Origin: Bacillota bacterium
GTDB lineage: Bacteria; Bacillota; Clostridia; Lachnospirales; Lachnospiraceae
Direction of reading: 5' to 3'
Length of the DNA stretch: 64,000 bases
NCBI GenBank assembly: GCA_023391695.1
Contig: JAEWAK010000011.1
Coordinates: forward strand, 1-64,000
Shown one piece after another: positions 51,013-60,228 of the stretch. The notes under the pieces were generated by a model. The model was not told where the DNA came from. It saw only the letters and a list, made by a program, of their open reading frames with translations, and did not search any database. Position numbers and translations under genes: made by a program. The number at the start of each line of letters is the position of its first letter. Positions within the stretch are counted from its first letter, which is position 1.

Positions 51013-51996
51013 TCAGACCTTATCTGCCGGAAAAACGATTCCGGTCTGTTTTCTTGCTTCATCCGACATAAGCATTTCATACTGGGAATATTTAAGGTAT
51101 TCTTCCACGGACTCTTTGCCGTTTACCGCATTGGCAAAAGCCTTTACTGCATAGTACATATTTACGGGGACTTTCTCAATTGGAAAGTTAATTTCTTCGC
51201 CGTTTTTCTTGCGGATTTTAACGGACCTGGGGTCAGCCAGCTTATCTATAACCATAATTCCTTCTTCTCCCATGATCTGGCTTGGAAGGCTGCTGGTTGT
51301 TATTTTAGAATAAATGAGCTGTACCTGCATTTTATTTTTATAATTTGCGGTTATGGAACCGGCACCGTCAATGTTGTTTTCCAAAAAGATACTGTCTGCC
51401 TGTATCTTATCCGGCATGCCAAACAAAGCTGCTAAAAAATGAATACAATACACCCCGATATCCATTAAGGCACCGTTGGAGAGTTCGGGTTTAAAGGCAT
51501 TTTCTATAATGCCTTTTTTAAAATTATCATAACGGGAGGAATATTGGCAGAACTGGAAAATAGCCTGGCGTATTTCGCCCAGTTCCTTTAGGTTCTCTTT
51601 AATGATACGGAAACCGGGGTCATGCAGGAAGCGTATCTCTTCCAGGAGGATGACCTGATTCTTCCTTGCGCTTTCCTGCATAGTCATAAATTCCCCGGTG
51701 TTTGACGCAATGGATTTTTCCACTAAAACATGTTTGCCGGCATTCATCAAAAATACTGCCTGACTGCAATGGCTTGCATTGGGACTTGCAATATAGACGG
51801 CATCAAGGAGGGGGTCCGCCGCTAATTTTTCCAGACTGTCATAACTGACTTCTGCTCCGTGTTTTTCGGCAAATTGCCTGCCTCTGTCCCTATCCCTGGA
51901 ATAGACTGCGTAAAAATTTATTTCCGGAATATCCGCACAAGCCTGTAAAAATACTTCGACAATATGGCTTGTACCTATAACTGCAAAATTTATCAT
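51013..51996 (-). CDS. Gfo/Idh/MocA family oxidoreductase
   Basis: 327-aa NAD(P)-dependent oxidoreductase. The N-terminal Rossmann segment is VIGTSHIVEVFLQA, followed by VEKSIA (the EKP position, with Ser for Pro) and a C-terminal sugar-binding beta domain. ATG 51996 has GAGG 6 nt upstream; an upstream extension to 52047 lacks a ribosome site. It is convergent with the GH88/105 gene and probably oxidises a sugar or sugar-acid product. Confidence 0.85.
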   Translation of the reverse strand: MINFAVIGTSHIVEVFLQACADIPEINFYAVYSRDRDRGRQFAEKHGAEVSYDSLEKLAADPLLDAVYIASPNASHCSQAVFLMNAGKHVLVEKSIASNTGEFMTMQESARKNQVILLEEIRFLHDPGFRIIKENLKELGEIRQAIFQFCQYSSRYDNFKKGIIENAFKPELSNGALMDIGVYCIHFLAALFGMPDKIQADSIFLENNIDGAGSITANYKNKMQVQLIYSKITTSSLPSQIMGEEGIMVIDKLADPRSVKIRKKNGEEINFPIEKVPVNMYYAVKAFANAVNGKESVEEYLKYSQYEMLMSDEARKQTGIVFPADKV

Positions 51997-52238
51997 AATT
52001 AACCTCATTTCTGCACATGTTTTCTGTGTATTTGAAGTTTGCGCCAAGTGTAATTAACATGCTTATACTTTACAGACTTTGATTAAGCAGGCACAAACTG
52101 TATTCCTATAATGCTAGCATGCAAGAGCATTATTGTCAATCTGCTTACCGGTTTTCTCGGTTTTCTTCAGGAGAAACGTAAGGACCTGTGTTTGTCCTGC
52201 GGCTTTCTTGATAAAGTTTATTATTTATATTTTCTTTA

Positions 52239-52292
52239 CTTGTAAAATGGAATGAATCATATAAAATGTAAAATTATATATCAGTTTACAAG
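52239..52292 (+). promoter_or_regulatory. Separated inverted half-sites before regulator gene
   Basis: CTTGTAAA (52239-52246) and TTTACAAG (52285-52292) flank the AT-rich region upstream of the DtxR/MarR-like gene and may be an autoregulatory site. The rest of the gap 51997-52238 holds no clear signal. Confidence 0.35.
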
Positions 52293-52316
52293 AATCAGAA
52301 GGGAGAGCGGTTATTA

Positions 52317-53123
52317 ATGACGGCAACGCAAATGAAATATTTTATGGCTTTGGCAGAAGGGGAAAACCAATCCATAACACAGATTGCAGAAAGATATAAG
52401 GTGAACCGCTCAACAGTAAGCCGGTCGCTGACTGCCCTGGTGGACCAGGGGCTGCTGGATGAGCAATATAATATAACTTCCGTGGGAAAGCAATATTTAT
52501 CCGAATATAGATACAAGCACGAAGTTATTACACGCTGGTTAATGAAAAACGGTATAGAGGAAGAAGATGCCAGCCGTGATACCTATAAGATACTGGAAGT
52601 GTGCTCTGAAAAAACAATCCGTATGCTGGGGCAGGGCGGGGAGTTCTGCAAGGCCTGCAGTTATTTCAGGGAAAAAGGGCATAAGCTGGTGATTGAAGGA
52701 AATGAGATTTGCAATTACATAAAGAGGGGGGAGTATCAGATTCCTTTTGTTTTCCATAAAGATAAAAGGAGGAGTCCGGATCAGATATCCATGGCAAATG
52801 AAGCATTTTACCATCCGGCGACCCTGGTAATTACCAAAAATTCAGGATATCTTTCCTTAAGATCGAGACAGATGGAACAAAGCTCCTTGATTGATAAGAT
52901 TAATCTGGCCGGAAAGGTAAACAGTTTGAAGTACGAATATCAAAACCAGATAAAGGAAGCGGACATAACGGAAACAATGGCGAAACTTCCTTTGGAAGCC
53001 ATGAAGTTTATCTATATCAAAGAGGACGAAATTTTACAGGGGTATGCCAATCTTACCATGACCTGTTCGGTAGGAATCCTTCACATGCCGGAGAGCACTG
53101 CGATTCTGACCATATATTTGTGA
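52317..53123 (+). CDS. DtxR/MarR-like winged-helix regulator with unusual C-terminal domain
   Basis: 268-aa protein. Residues 1-75 are a winged helix (SITQIAERYKVNRSTVSRSLTALVDQGLL) followed by a helical part like DtxR/MntR (HEVITRWLMKNGIEEEDASRDTY). About 170 more residues follow, containing CKACSYFREKGHKL with a CxxC pair, which I do not recognise. It stands directly upstream of the heme-uptake genes and is the likely metal- or heme-responsive regulator of that locus. GGGAGAG lies before the ATG. Confidence 0.72.
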   Translation: MTATQMKYFMALAEGENQSITQIAERYKVNRSTVSRSLTALVDQGLLDEQYNITSVGKQYLSEYRYKHEVITRWLMKNGIEEEDASRDTYKILEVCSEKTIRMLGQGGEFCKACSYFREKGHKLVIEGNEICNYIKRGEYQIPFVFHKDKRRSPDQISMANEAFYHPATLVITKNSGYLSLRSRQMEQSSLIDKINLAGKVNSLKYEYQNQIKEADITETMAKLPLEAMKFIYIKEDEILQGYANLTMTCSVGILHMPESTAILTIYL

Positions 53124-53327
53124 TTGTTTATAGGAAGCAGACGGACTTTTACCTTTGTAATAAAAACGGTATTTGTTGTTACATATTAACATAATTGAGA
53201 AATTTTATCACAACCTGCGGAAAGAAGTCTGTGCATATTATGCAACAGCAGGAAAAATGTGGGTTTGATGACTGCAAAATGCGGAAAAATCACTGTTTTA
53301 GAGCATGATATGCAACAAAAAAACGTC

Positions 53328-53356
53328 TTGACTGAGTAAAAAACGTATGATATGTT
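53328..53356 (+). promoter_or_regulatory. Promoter of heme-uptake operon
   Basis: TTGACT (53328-53333) and TATGTT (53351-53356) are spaced by 17 bp. The 5' UTR would be about 200 nt. Confidence 0.55.
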
Positions 53357-53440
53357 GTGCTTGTAACAACAAAACATTTTATGAATGCTGTTGAACCGTA
53401 ATCCTAGGCAGGGCTCTGACAGCATTATAAAATCCCAATG

Positions 53441-53458
53441 AGTTAGCCGTGTCTAACT
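53441..53458 (+). promoter_or_regulatory. Palindrome AGTTAG-N6-CTAACT in heme operon leader
   Basis: The half-sites AGTTAG and CTAACT resemble those of DtxR/IdeR boxes, but the 6-nt centre is longer than in the classical box. The site lies in the leader, downstream of the promoter. Confidence 0.4.
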
Positions 53459-53565
53459 AATGAGTTGTGCAGGAGGGGAAGCTAGCTCATAATAAATTCT
53501 CATAAACTCATTTTAGATCTCTCAAGGAGGGGATTCCCTTAAAAAGGGAAGAAAGGAGCAATATT

Positions 53566-53997
53566 ATGAAAAATTTGTTTAAAAAGCTTGTTGGAATCGT
53601 GGCCGCACTGGCTATCGTGGCAACGGTAATAGGACCGGGGGTTACTGCCGAGGCGGCAACCGTTACCGGTTATACCTGGGAATATACAACTGACAACGGT
53701 GCTACCTGGTCAACGGTACCTGCTGCAATGAAGGCAGCTATTTACCGTATTGACTATGACGGAACGGATCTTACCGTTATCTCCAAAGGCTGGGTGCCCA
53801 TATATGGTGTTCAAGGCCGAATCTCAGTGATAAGAACTACAACACCAAATTCGGTATTTACCAGCGATAATCTTTTATTTGATGATGAGGCATTTATCCC
53901 TGATGTGACAGCGCCTTTTTATCTGTATTTTGAAATTGAGCAGGCAGCAGGAACTCATTCACAAGTTTACACCAGGATTTCCAATTTAACCTATTAA
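53566..53997 (+). CDS. Small secreted protein at head of heme locus
   Basis: 143-aa protein with a clear signal peptide (MKNLFKKLVGIVAALAIVAT..., cleavage after AEA near residue 31) and a compact mature part rich in Thr, Tyr and Trp with predicted beta strands (YTWEYTTDNGATWSTVP). No Cys in the mature part, no membrane anchor. It is 33 nt upstream of the giant NEAT protein gene and has AAAGGAG before its ATG. It may be a soluble hemophore or surface partner. I do not recognise the family. Confidence 0.7.
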   Translation: MKNLFKKLVGIVAALAIVATVIGPGVTAEAATVTGYTWEYTTDNGATWSTVPAAMKAAIYRIDYDGTDLTVISKGWVPIYGVQGRISVIRTTTPNSVFTSDNLLFDDEAFIPDVTAPFYLYFEIEQAAGTHSQVYTRISNLTY

Positions 53998-54030
53998 TAA
54001 TTAATAAATAACTGGAACGAGAGGAACACA

Positions 54031-57000
54031 ATGTCTAAGAGCATTATAAAGAAAATTATACCGTTTATTTTAATTTTTACATTGGTGCTTCCTTCCGGTC
54101 TGGGTCAGATTCTCCCTGTCGTTGCCTCAGGTAATGACGGGGAGTCTGTGATTCTGACAGAAGAGACCGGAGAGGAAGAAGTCAGTGCTGGCGAAGACGG
54201 TGCGGGAGATGTAAATAATTCAGGAGAAGCAGATGCAGAAGAGGGGAATAATTCGGAAGAAACCGGTATGGAAGAAAGGGAGTTTACAGAAGAAACCGGT
54301 GTAGATGGAGAGACTGTTCCGGAAGAAGGAAGCATTTCGGATGGGGAGAGTCTTTTGGAAAATTTGACGATTTTAGGGGATTCGACAGAAGAAGCAGTGG
54401 AGGAAATCTATGCGGTGCCTCTGAAGAGCTACGGTATTATTTCAAGCAGCGGTTCGGCAACAGAGTCATTTAGTGTCAATATGCCTGCCTGGAATGAGAG
54501 AGCCATGCTTAAAGTAGCCTCGGGAGGAGCTGTTTCCGTGACCTTTCAGATTTACAGTACCATACCATATGATTATTTGCAGGTATTGAAATGGGAGGAA
54601 AGCGAAAAATACGATATTGGAACGGCCTATGCCAACATAAGTGACAATAAGGAACTGGCGGACATAAAAATGGGCACGTTTACTGATGGGACGGATGCTT
54701 ATTTGGGACAATATCCCGCCATGGAGCAGTATTTTTCGGAGGAAACGAATGATTTGTATGATCAAACGGCCGTGGTTAGCAGGGATTCCCAAACCGGGTA
54801 TACCTATCTTACCTTGAACCTTGAAAATATAGATGACCTGATGAAAAAACTGGTAATAAAGAGTGCTTTTTATACCACCAGTGCAACAGTATCAAGGCCG
54901 GCAAATACCAGCTACCTTGTCTTTGATTTGGACAGCAGGATACGGATAGATATTGAGGAGTACATATACGGCGAAACGAAATCCGTGCAGATAAGTGATG
55001 CCCGGGGGAATTCGCCGAAGCAAAGGGCGTCCAATTTAGTGGACACTGGAACGCTGAACACTGTCCAGAAGCTTTTTTCAACAGTATTAACAGAAGCAGG
55101 AGCGGATGAAGGGGCGGAAGATACACTGACGATTAAAGGAATGCTTAACGAGGAAGCCTTTGAGGGTACGTATGGAGTTATTTTTGTCAGAGAATTGATA
55201 AACAAACCGATTGCTGAAAAGACGGCTTCAGACATCTTATATTATTATCACCCTTATTATAACACCAATTTCCGAAACTTAGATATCAGTGGATACCAGT
55301 TTGAATTAACCTTTGACCTGACCGCCGAAAATCTGGTATTCGGAGTTCCCCTCAGCATAAAGACGAAGGATGGTGCGGCAGATTATTCAACATATGACGA
55401 TGCAAAACTGGATACGGTTTCATCCAATTATGTTATGCTCCATGTGCTGCCGGGAGTTGCGGAAACCATTGTTATGTTTGACGAAAGCGGAGAAGTAAGA
55501 CTTACGACTGACTCCAGTGTGATAAGTGAGGATTATAGCTTTACCGTGGACAGAGACAGTGAGGAACTGAAGTCCCGGGAAATTTACCGGACGGTGGAAA
55601 CCATTGCGGCAGCGGATGAAGACGGAATTCCTTACTTTAAGCCTTATTATTATGAAATTAAGACGGCCAGCGGTTCTGCCGTTAAGCTGATTCAGAACGT
55701 GGAGATTGCGGTTAAGGTTCCGGAGGGCTGGAATGAGAACGAAATATATGCTGTAAACAGATTTTATAATGAGAATGAAACGATAAGAAATAATTATTAT
55801 AAACCGTCGGACCTCCTCATTAAGGATGGATACATCATTTTTCAGACAGATTATTCATCTGGTGAGATTTATTTGTATCTTCAGGATACGCCGGCAGATT
55901 TAAATGCGCTGGAGAACGGCCTTTATAGGGTAAAAATAGCAGCCATGCACAGCAGCCAGGACGGCAGAATGTCCATGGCGAACGCTGCACTGGTAAAGGA
56001 TGCTTTCCTGAAGGTAAGTACGGATGGAGACGGCAGCAAGGTAAAGGAGCTGTATCTGGACTTCCAGGTTATGTATATCGGAGATACGGCGGGTTACTTA
56101 TCCAATGTGGGAACTGCAAACACTTATGGGGTTGATGTTGAAGCTGCCGAAATCGCCTGGGGGAATATTACGGATTACGTTACCGTGGAGGGAAGTGACG
56201 ACCTGCTGGTGGACTTCTGGCACAAGGCGAATTTTGATTATGATTTGTACCTGGTTAAGTCGGCTAAAATCACCTTGCAGGATTATACCGGACAAAACGG
56301 CACCAATGCTCTGTATCAGAATTATTATCCGGTATATTTTGAAGTTCCGCCTATGGATATGGACCCTACCGACGGAATCGGCGCCCAGGTAGTACGTCTT
56401 ATGGTAAACCATTGTGTGAAACTGGAGGACAGTACTGCACTTCCAACTTACCAAAAAACAGTATTAAAAAAAGCTATTCTGGAAGGAAAGGCCATTAACG
56501 GAGAGGTTTATACAACGGAAAGCTTCAATGCCCTGAAGGATGTGATAGCAGCTGCTGAAAATGTTTACAGCAGTAATCCTCACCCTGAGACAATTAAAAA
56601 CAATGCGGAAGCAATCCGGGCTGCCATAAACGCCCTTGTGGTGGACGAAAGCAAATTGGCGGATAAAACGCAACTGGAGGCTAAACTTTCCGAAGCGAAA
56701 GCAATCCCGGAGGCAAATTATACTGCCAGCAGCTATTTAGAGCTTCAAACTGCAATTACAGCGGCTGAAAAAATATATAAGAAAGAAGCGGCAAGACAGG
56801 CAGAAGTGGATGCCCAGGTTGTTGCACTTCAGGCTGTCATAGATGCTCTGGTTCCGGTTAATCTCGGTGCAACCCCGCCCTCACAGCTTCCCGACGGTAA
56901 ATACACCATTCCCATCCGGTTATGGCATGCCATCAAGGACAGTCAATCCATGGGGGATGCGGCAGTGGTGAGCAAAGGGATACTGGAGATAAAAGACGGC

Positions 57001-59058
57001 AAGGCAACCCTGCAAATGGAGATGCTGCCTTTAACCTTTGCCGGACTGACCGGATACTTAATGCAGTTTAATATCTTAACCGATTACACCATAGGCACCA
57101 GCGGTTATCCGGAAAACTATACCAGGAATCCTGCCGCGGTTTTGGAAACCCATGATTACATAGACCAATATAACAGGGAAGACAGTAAGGATGAAATCTG
57201 CAGGGGACAAAAATACCCCAAGACCCTTGCCGTAAATGTAACCCTTCCGGAGACTGCCGGAGTAAATTACACCTGGGTGCATGTATATGTACCGGTAATG
57301 GGTGAGCTGGACAGCGGGGATCAGGAGGCTAGATTACGCCTTGATTATACGGCAATTGCCAAAAAAGGCGAACCGACAATCTCACTGGATCATAATACTT
57401 TGGAATTAACACCGGGAGCCACCAAAACACTGGCAGCATCCCTGACTGATTCGGAGGAGGCCATAGTGTGGGCTACGGATAACAGTACGGCAGCGTCGGT
57501 TGACAATAACGGTCTGGTGACTGCCCTTGCCCCGGGAACTGCTGTCATTACGGCATCCGCCGGAGATATATCAGCCTCCTGCGTTGTAACCGTGAAGACG
57601 GAAAATTCCGGTGGCGGAACAGGAAATCCGGGCACCCCCGGTGATTCCGATGAAAGTCTGGAAGACGGCACCTACTCCATTCCGGTAAAATTATGGCATG
57701 CCAGCAAGAATCAGGCTTCCATGGGTAATGCGGCCTTAAGCCAGTCAGGCAAGCTGGTTATTAAGAATGGGGAAGGGACCTTATATATTACCTTCCAGAA
57801 GATGAACTATGCCGGACAGTCCGGATATTTATCGGAACTAAATCCTTCTGCCGTCATATCAACTTATTCGGTAGTGGACCGGTTTAACAGCGAAACCAGC
57901 ACGGATGAGCGGTGCAGGGGACAGAAATACCCGAAAAGGCTGGCCGTTCCGGTTGTTCCGGGCGAAGAATTTACGGATGTCAGCGTATATGTACCGGTTA
58001 TGGGCAGTTTGGGAGTAGGCGAACAGGATGCCAGATTAAAATTGAATTATGCATCTGCAAAATATATCTCAAGCTCAACAGATCTGGAAAATGAGGCTTC
58101 CGGCAATGACTTATATTTTAAAGAAGGAGAAGCCGTAGAAGGCACCGGAGCAGATTCGGAAGGAACGGCAGAACTTGTAATAGATGACGACGGAATAAAA
58201 TATTTTTACGAAAATGGCGAGAAAATAACCTCAAAGCTTATTAATTACAGAGGAAGAGTTTATTATGCAGGGGAAGACGGAGCGGTAGTGACTTCCAGGT
58301 TTGTTACCTATGAAGGCAGGAAATACTATGCCGGGGAAAGCGGCGCCATGGAAACTTATGTCATGATAACGGAGAATAATAAGTCTTATTATGCCGGAAA
58401 AGGCGGGGTAATAGTAACCTCTGTTTTATTCAGTTATAAGGGGAAAAACTATTATGCTTATAAAACCGGAAGAATCGCTGTCTCTGCAGTGGTGACTTAT
58501 GAGGGCGATAAATATTACGCCGGAGAAGACGGCGCTGTCGTAACCTCTAAAATGATAACTTATAAGGGGAAAAAGTATTACGCCTATAAGACGGGAATCC
58601 TTGCAGCTTCTGCCATGGTTAATTTAGACGGTAAAAAATATTATGCCTATAAGACCGGAAGGATCGCAACCTCAGCCATGGTAACCTATAAAGGCAAAAA
58701 ATATTATGCTTACCAGACCGGAAGAATCGCAACCTCCGCCATGGTAACCTACAAGGGCAAAAAATATTATGCCTACCAGACCGGAAGGATCGCCGCCTCC
58801 GATATAGTAACCTATTACGGCAAAAAATATTATGCCTATAAGACCGGAAGGATCGCAACCTCCGACATAATAACCTTTAAGGACAGTCAGTATTATACCT
58901 ATAAAACCGGAAGGATCGCCGCTTCCGTCCTAGTAACCTATAAGGATCATAAATACTATGCGGGCAAAGACGGTATTCTTGTAAAATCAAAATGGGTAAC
59001 AATAGACGGTACGCGCTGTTACTTTAATAAAACCGGCAAATTGGTTAAGACTTTATAA
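54031..59058 (+). CDS. Giant NEAT-domain surface protein with cell-wall-binding repeats
   Basis: 1675-aa secreted protein. Order: signal peptide (1-33), acidic Glu-rich linker (~35-130), a large beta-rich region (~145-620), NEAT domain (~629-790), two FIVAR helical domains (~805-940), NEAT (~955-1110), Ig-like BIG2 (~1113-1190), NEAT (~1211-1345), then about 14 repeats of 21 residues around TYKGKKYYAYKTGRIATSAMV to the C-terminus. NEAT domains bind heme or hemoproteins; SMGNAAL helices are visible. The repeats resemble choline/glucan-type wall-binding modules. There is no LPXTG motif, so wall attachment is probably non-covalent. Confidence 0.88.
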   Translation: MSKSIIKKIIPFILIFTLVLPSGLGQILPVVASGNDGESVILTEETGEEEVSAGEDGAGDVNNSGEADAEEGNNSEETGMEEREFTEETGVDGETVPEEGSISDGESLLENLTILGDSTEEAVEEIYAVPLKSYGIISSSGSATESFSVNMPAWNERAMLKVASGGAVSVTFQIYSTIPYDYLQVLKWEESEKYDIGTAYANISDNKELADIKMGTFTDGTDAYLGQYPAMEQYFSEETNDLYDQTAVVSRDSQTGYTYLTLNLENIDDLMKKLVIKSAFYTTSATVSRPANTSYLVFDLDSRIRIDIEEYIYGETKSVQISDARGNSPKQRASNLVDTGTLNTVQKLFSTVLTEAGADEGAEDTLTIKGMLNEEAFEGTYGVIFVRELINKPIAEKTASDILYYYHPYYNTNFRNLDISGYQFELTFDLTAENLVFGVPLSIKTKDGAADYSTYDDAKLDTVSSNYVMLHVLPGVAETIVMFDESGEVRLTTDSSVISEDYSFTVDRDSEELKSREIYRTVETIAAADEDGIPYFKPYYYEIKTASGSAVKLIQNVEIAVKVPEGWNENEIYAVNRFYNENETIRNNYYKPSDLLIKDGYIIFQTDYSSGEIYLYLQDTPADLNALENGLYRVKIAAMHSSQDGRMSMANAALVKDAFLKVSTDGDGSKVKELYLDFQVMYIGDTAGYLSNVGTANTYGVDVEAAEIAWGNITDYVTVEGSDDLLVDFWHKANFDYDLYLVKSAKITLQDYTGQNGTNALYQNYYPVYFEVPPMDMDPTDGIGAQVVRLMVNHCVKLEDSTALPTYQKTVLKKAILEGKAINGEVYTTESFNALKDVIAAAENVYSSNPHPETIKNNAEAIRAAINALVVDESKLADKTQLEAKLSEAKAIPEANYTASSYLELQTAITAAEKIYKKEAARQAEVDAQVVALQAVIDALVPVNLGATPPSQLPDGKYTIPIRLWHAIKDSQSMGDAAVVSKGILEIKDGKATLQMEMLPLTFAGLTGYLMQFNILTDYTIGTSGYPENYTRNPAAVLETHDYIDQYNREDSKDEICRGQKYPKTLAVNVTLPETAGVNYTWVHVYVPVMGELDSGDQEARLRLDYTAIAKKGEPTISLDHNTLELTPGATKTLAASLTDSEEAIVWATDNSTAASVDNNGLVTALAPGTAVITASAGDISASCVVTVKTENSGGGTGNPGTPGDSDESLEDGTYSIPVKLWHASKNQASMGNAALSQSGKLVIKNGEGTLYITFQKMNYAGQSGYLSELNPSAVISTYSVVDRFNSETSTDERCRGQKYPKRLAVPVVPGEEFTDVSVYVPVMGSLGVGEQDARLKLNYASAKYISSSTDLENEASGNDLYFKEGEAVEGTGADSEGTAELVIDDDGIKYFYENGEKITSKLINYRGRVYYAGEDGAVVTSRFVTYEGRKYYAGESGAMETYVMITENNKSYYAGKGGVIVTSVLFSYKGKNYYAYKTGRIAVSAVVTYEGDKYYAGEDGAVVTSKMITYKGKKYYAYKTGILAASAMVNLDGKKYYAYKTGRIATSAMVTYKGKKYYAYQTGRIATSAMVTYKGKKYYAYQTGRIAASDIVTYYGKKYYAYKTGRIATSDIITFKDSQYYTYKTGRIAASVLVTYKDHKYYAGKDGILVKSKWVTIDGTRCYFNKTGKLVKTL
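58240..59055 (+). repeat. 63-bp coding repeats of wall-binding region
   Basis: About 14 units of 63 bp encode the C-terminal wall-binding modules. Units from about 58560 to 58920 are almost identical at DNA level, which allows recombination and copy-number change. Confidence 0.85.
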
Positions 59059-59136
59059 AACGGTTTTGACCATGGGCTCCTTCGTGGGAAAGCCATAGAA
59101 ACGAGGAGGACGGTTAATGGACAGATAGAAAAGACA

Positions 59137-59204
59137 GGTTGGAAGAAAATAATATTAAGAAAGGATGCCACATACCGGTTCTTCCAACCTTTTTATTTGT
59201 GGCA
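59137..59204 (+). ncRNA. Pseudoknot-like repeat element, copy 4
   Basis: GGTTGGAAGAA (59137-59147) pairs with TTCTTCCAACC (59079+100 to 59189, i.e. 59179-59189). Compared with copy 3, an A-T pair becomes G-C on both arms. The loop has AAGAAAGGATGCCAC, and GCCAC can pair with GTGGC 9 nt after the stem. Confidence 0.7.
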
Positions 59205-59206
59205 GG

Positions 59207-59402
59207 GGGGCTGTTGCAAAATTCATAATCTAACTTGCGGGAGGATATGATTTATATTTCTCAGATATTTTGTGAAAAGTATGTGCGAATGGCTTCTGGA
59301 AAGAATGGAGCCGTTTATTCACGCAGATTGGAATAAAATAGGGGGAATATAAGACGTATTCCAGACACAAGTTCAGTAAATTAATTATTTTACAACAGTC
59401 CC
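59207..59402. mobile_element. MITE-like inverted repeat, long copy
   Basis: GGGGCTGTTGCAAAATTCA on the left and TTTTACAACAGTCCC on the right bound a 196-bp element without a gene. The right 40 bp match the short copy at 12359. It ends 5-17 nt before the next gene and removes any normal ribosome site there. Confidence 0.65.
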
Positions 59403-59418
59403 TGCAATGGTTGAAAAC

Positions 59419-60228
59419 ATGAAAAAGCAAGGCGGAAACAAGAATAAAAATGTAATGCTGTTTGGAATCTTTATTTTATTTGCAGCCTTATCCTTAAAAA
59501 TACCCGCTTCGGCAGCAAAAATAGAAGACGGTACCTATCAGGTTCAGGTAGATTTATGGAACGCTGCTGCGGATAAGGCATCAATGGGCAACGCGGCATT
59601 AAACCATGAAGCGGTGTTAACGGTAAAGGACGGAGCAGGGACTTTAAAAGTTGAGTTTAAAGGAATGACATTTTCGGGATTGACAGGGTACCTGTCACAG
59701 TTGGATTTGCTTACGGACATCCGGTTTAATGAAGTTAACTATCCTGAAACATATAACACCGTTCCTGCTACGGTAATATCAACGCACGATTTTGTGGATG
59801 AGTATAACAGTGCCGACAGTACGGATATCAACTGCGCAGGAAAGCCCTATCCCAAAGAACTGTCGGTTCCGGTGGAACTGGGGACAGAATATACCTGGGT
59901 GCATGTTTATGTACCCATAATGGGCAGCTTTGGTGCCGGAGACCAGGAAGCAAGGCTTAAAATTGATTACAGTACATTAAAAAAAGCGGAGGTAAAAGCT
60001 GTTCAGAAACTTACCCTGAATAAACAGAAAGTGACATTGGCAGTGGGAAAAACCGCAGCCATTAAAGCGGCGGCCACTCCGTCCGGTCCGGTTAAGTATG
60101 CCTCCAGTAATAAAAAGGTAGTAACAGTCAGTGCGAAAGGGGTAATCAAGGCAGTGAAAAAGGGAACTGCCAGGATAGCTGTTTCCTGCAATGGGGTGAA
60201 GAAATATGTTCAGGTTACGGTTAAGTAA
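59419..60228 (+). CDS. Secreted single-NEAT hemophore-like protein
   Basis: 269-aa protein with a signal peptide ending ASA near residue 34, one NEAT domain (~36-195) and a C-terminal BIG2-type Ig domain (~200-265). NEAT motifs include GTYQVQVDLWNA, KASMGNAAL and EYTWVHVYVPIMGS. There is no wall anchor or membrane helix, so it is probably released or retained by partners. The start could also be ATG 59407; neither has a good ribosome site because a MITE-like element ends just upstream. Confidence 0.83.
   Translation: MKKQGGNKNKNVMLFGIFILFAALSLKIPASAAKIEDGTYQVQVDLWNAAADKASMGNAALNHEAVLTVKDGAGTLKVEFKGMTFSGLTGYLSQLDLLTDIRFNEVNYPETYNTVPATVISTHDFVDEYNSADSTDINCAGKPYPKELSVPVELGTEYTWVHVYVPIMGSFGAGDQEARLKIDYSTLKKAEVKAVQKLTLNKQKVTLAVGKTAAIKAAATPSGPVKYASSNKKVVTVSAKGVIKAVKKGTARIAVSCNGVKKYVQVTVK

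Noticed and set aside
53186..53425. 79-codon minus-strand frame in the heme operon promoter region
   Set aside because: It covers the promoter and leader of the heme operon and shows no protein-like composition.
53441..53458. Calling the leader palindrome a definite DtxR/IdeR box
   Set aside because: The half-sites fit but the 6-nt centre does not; it is kept only as a candidate.
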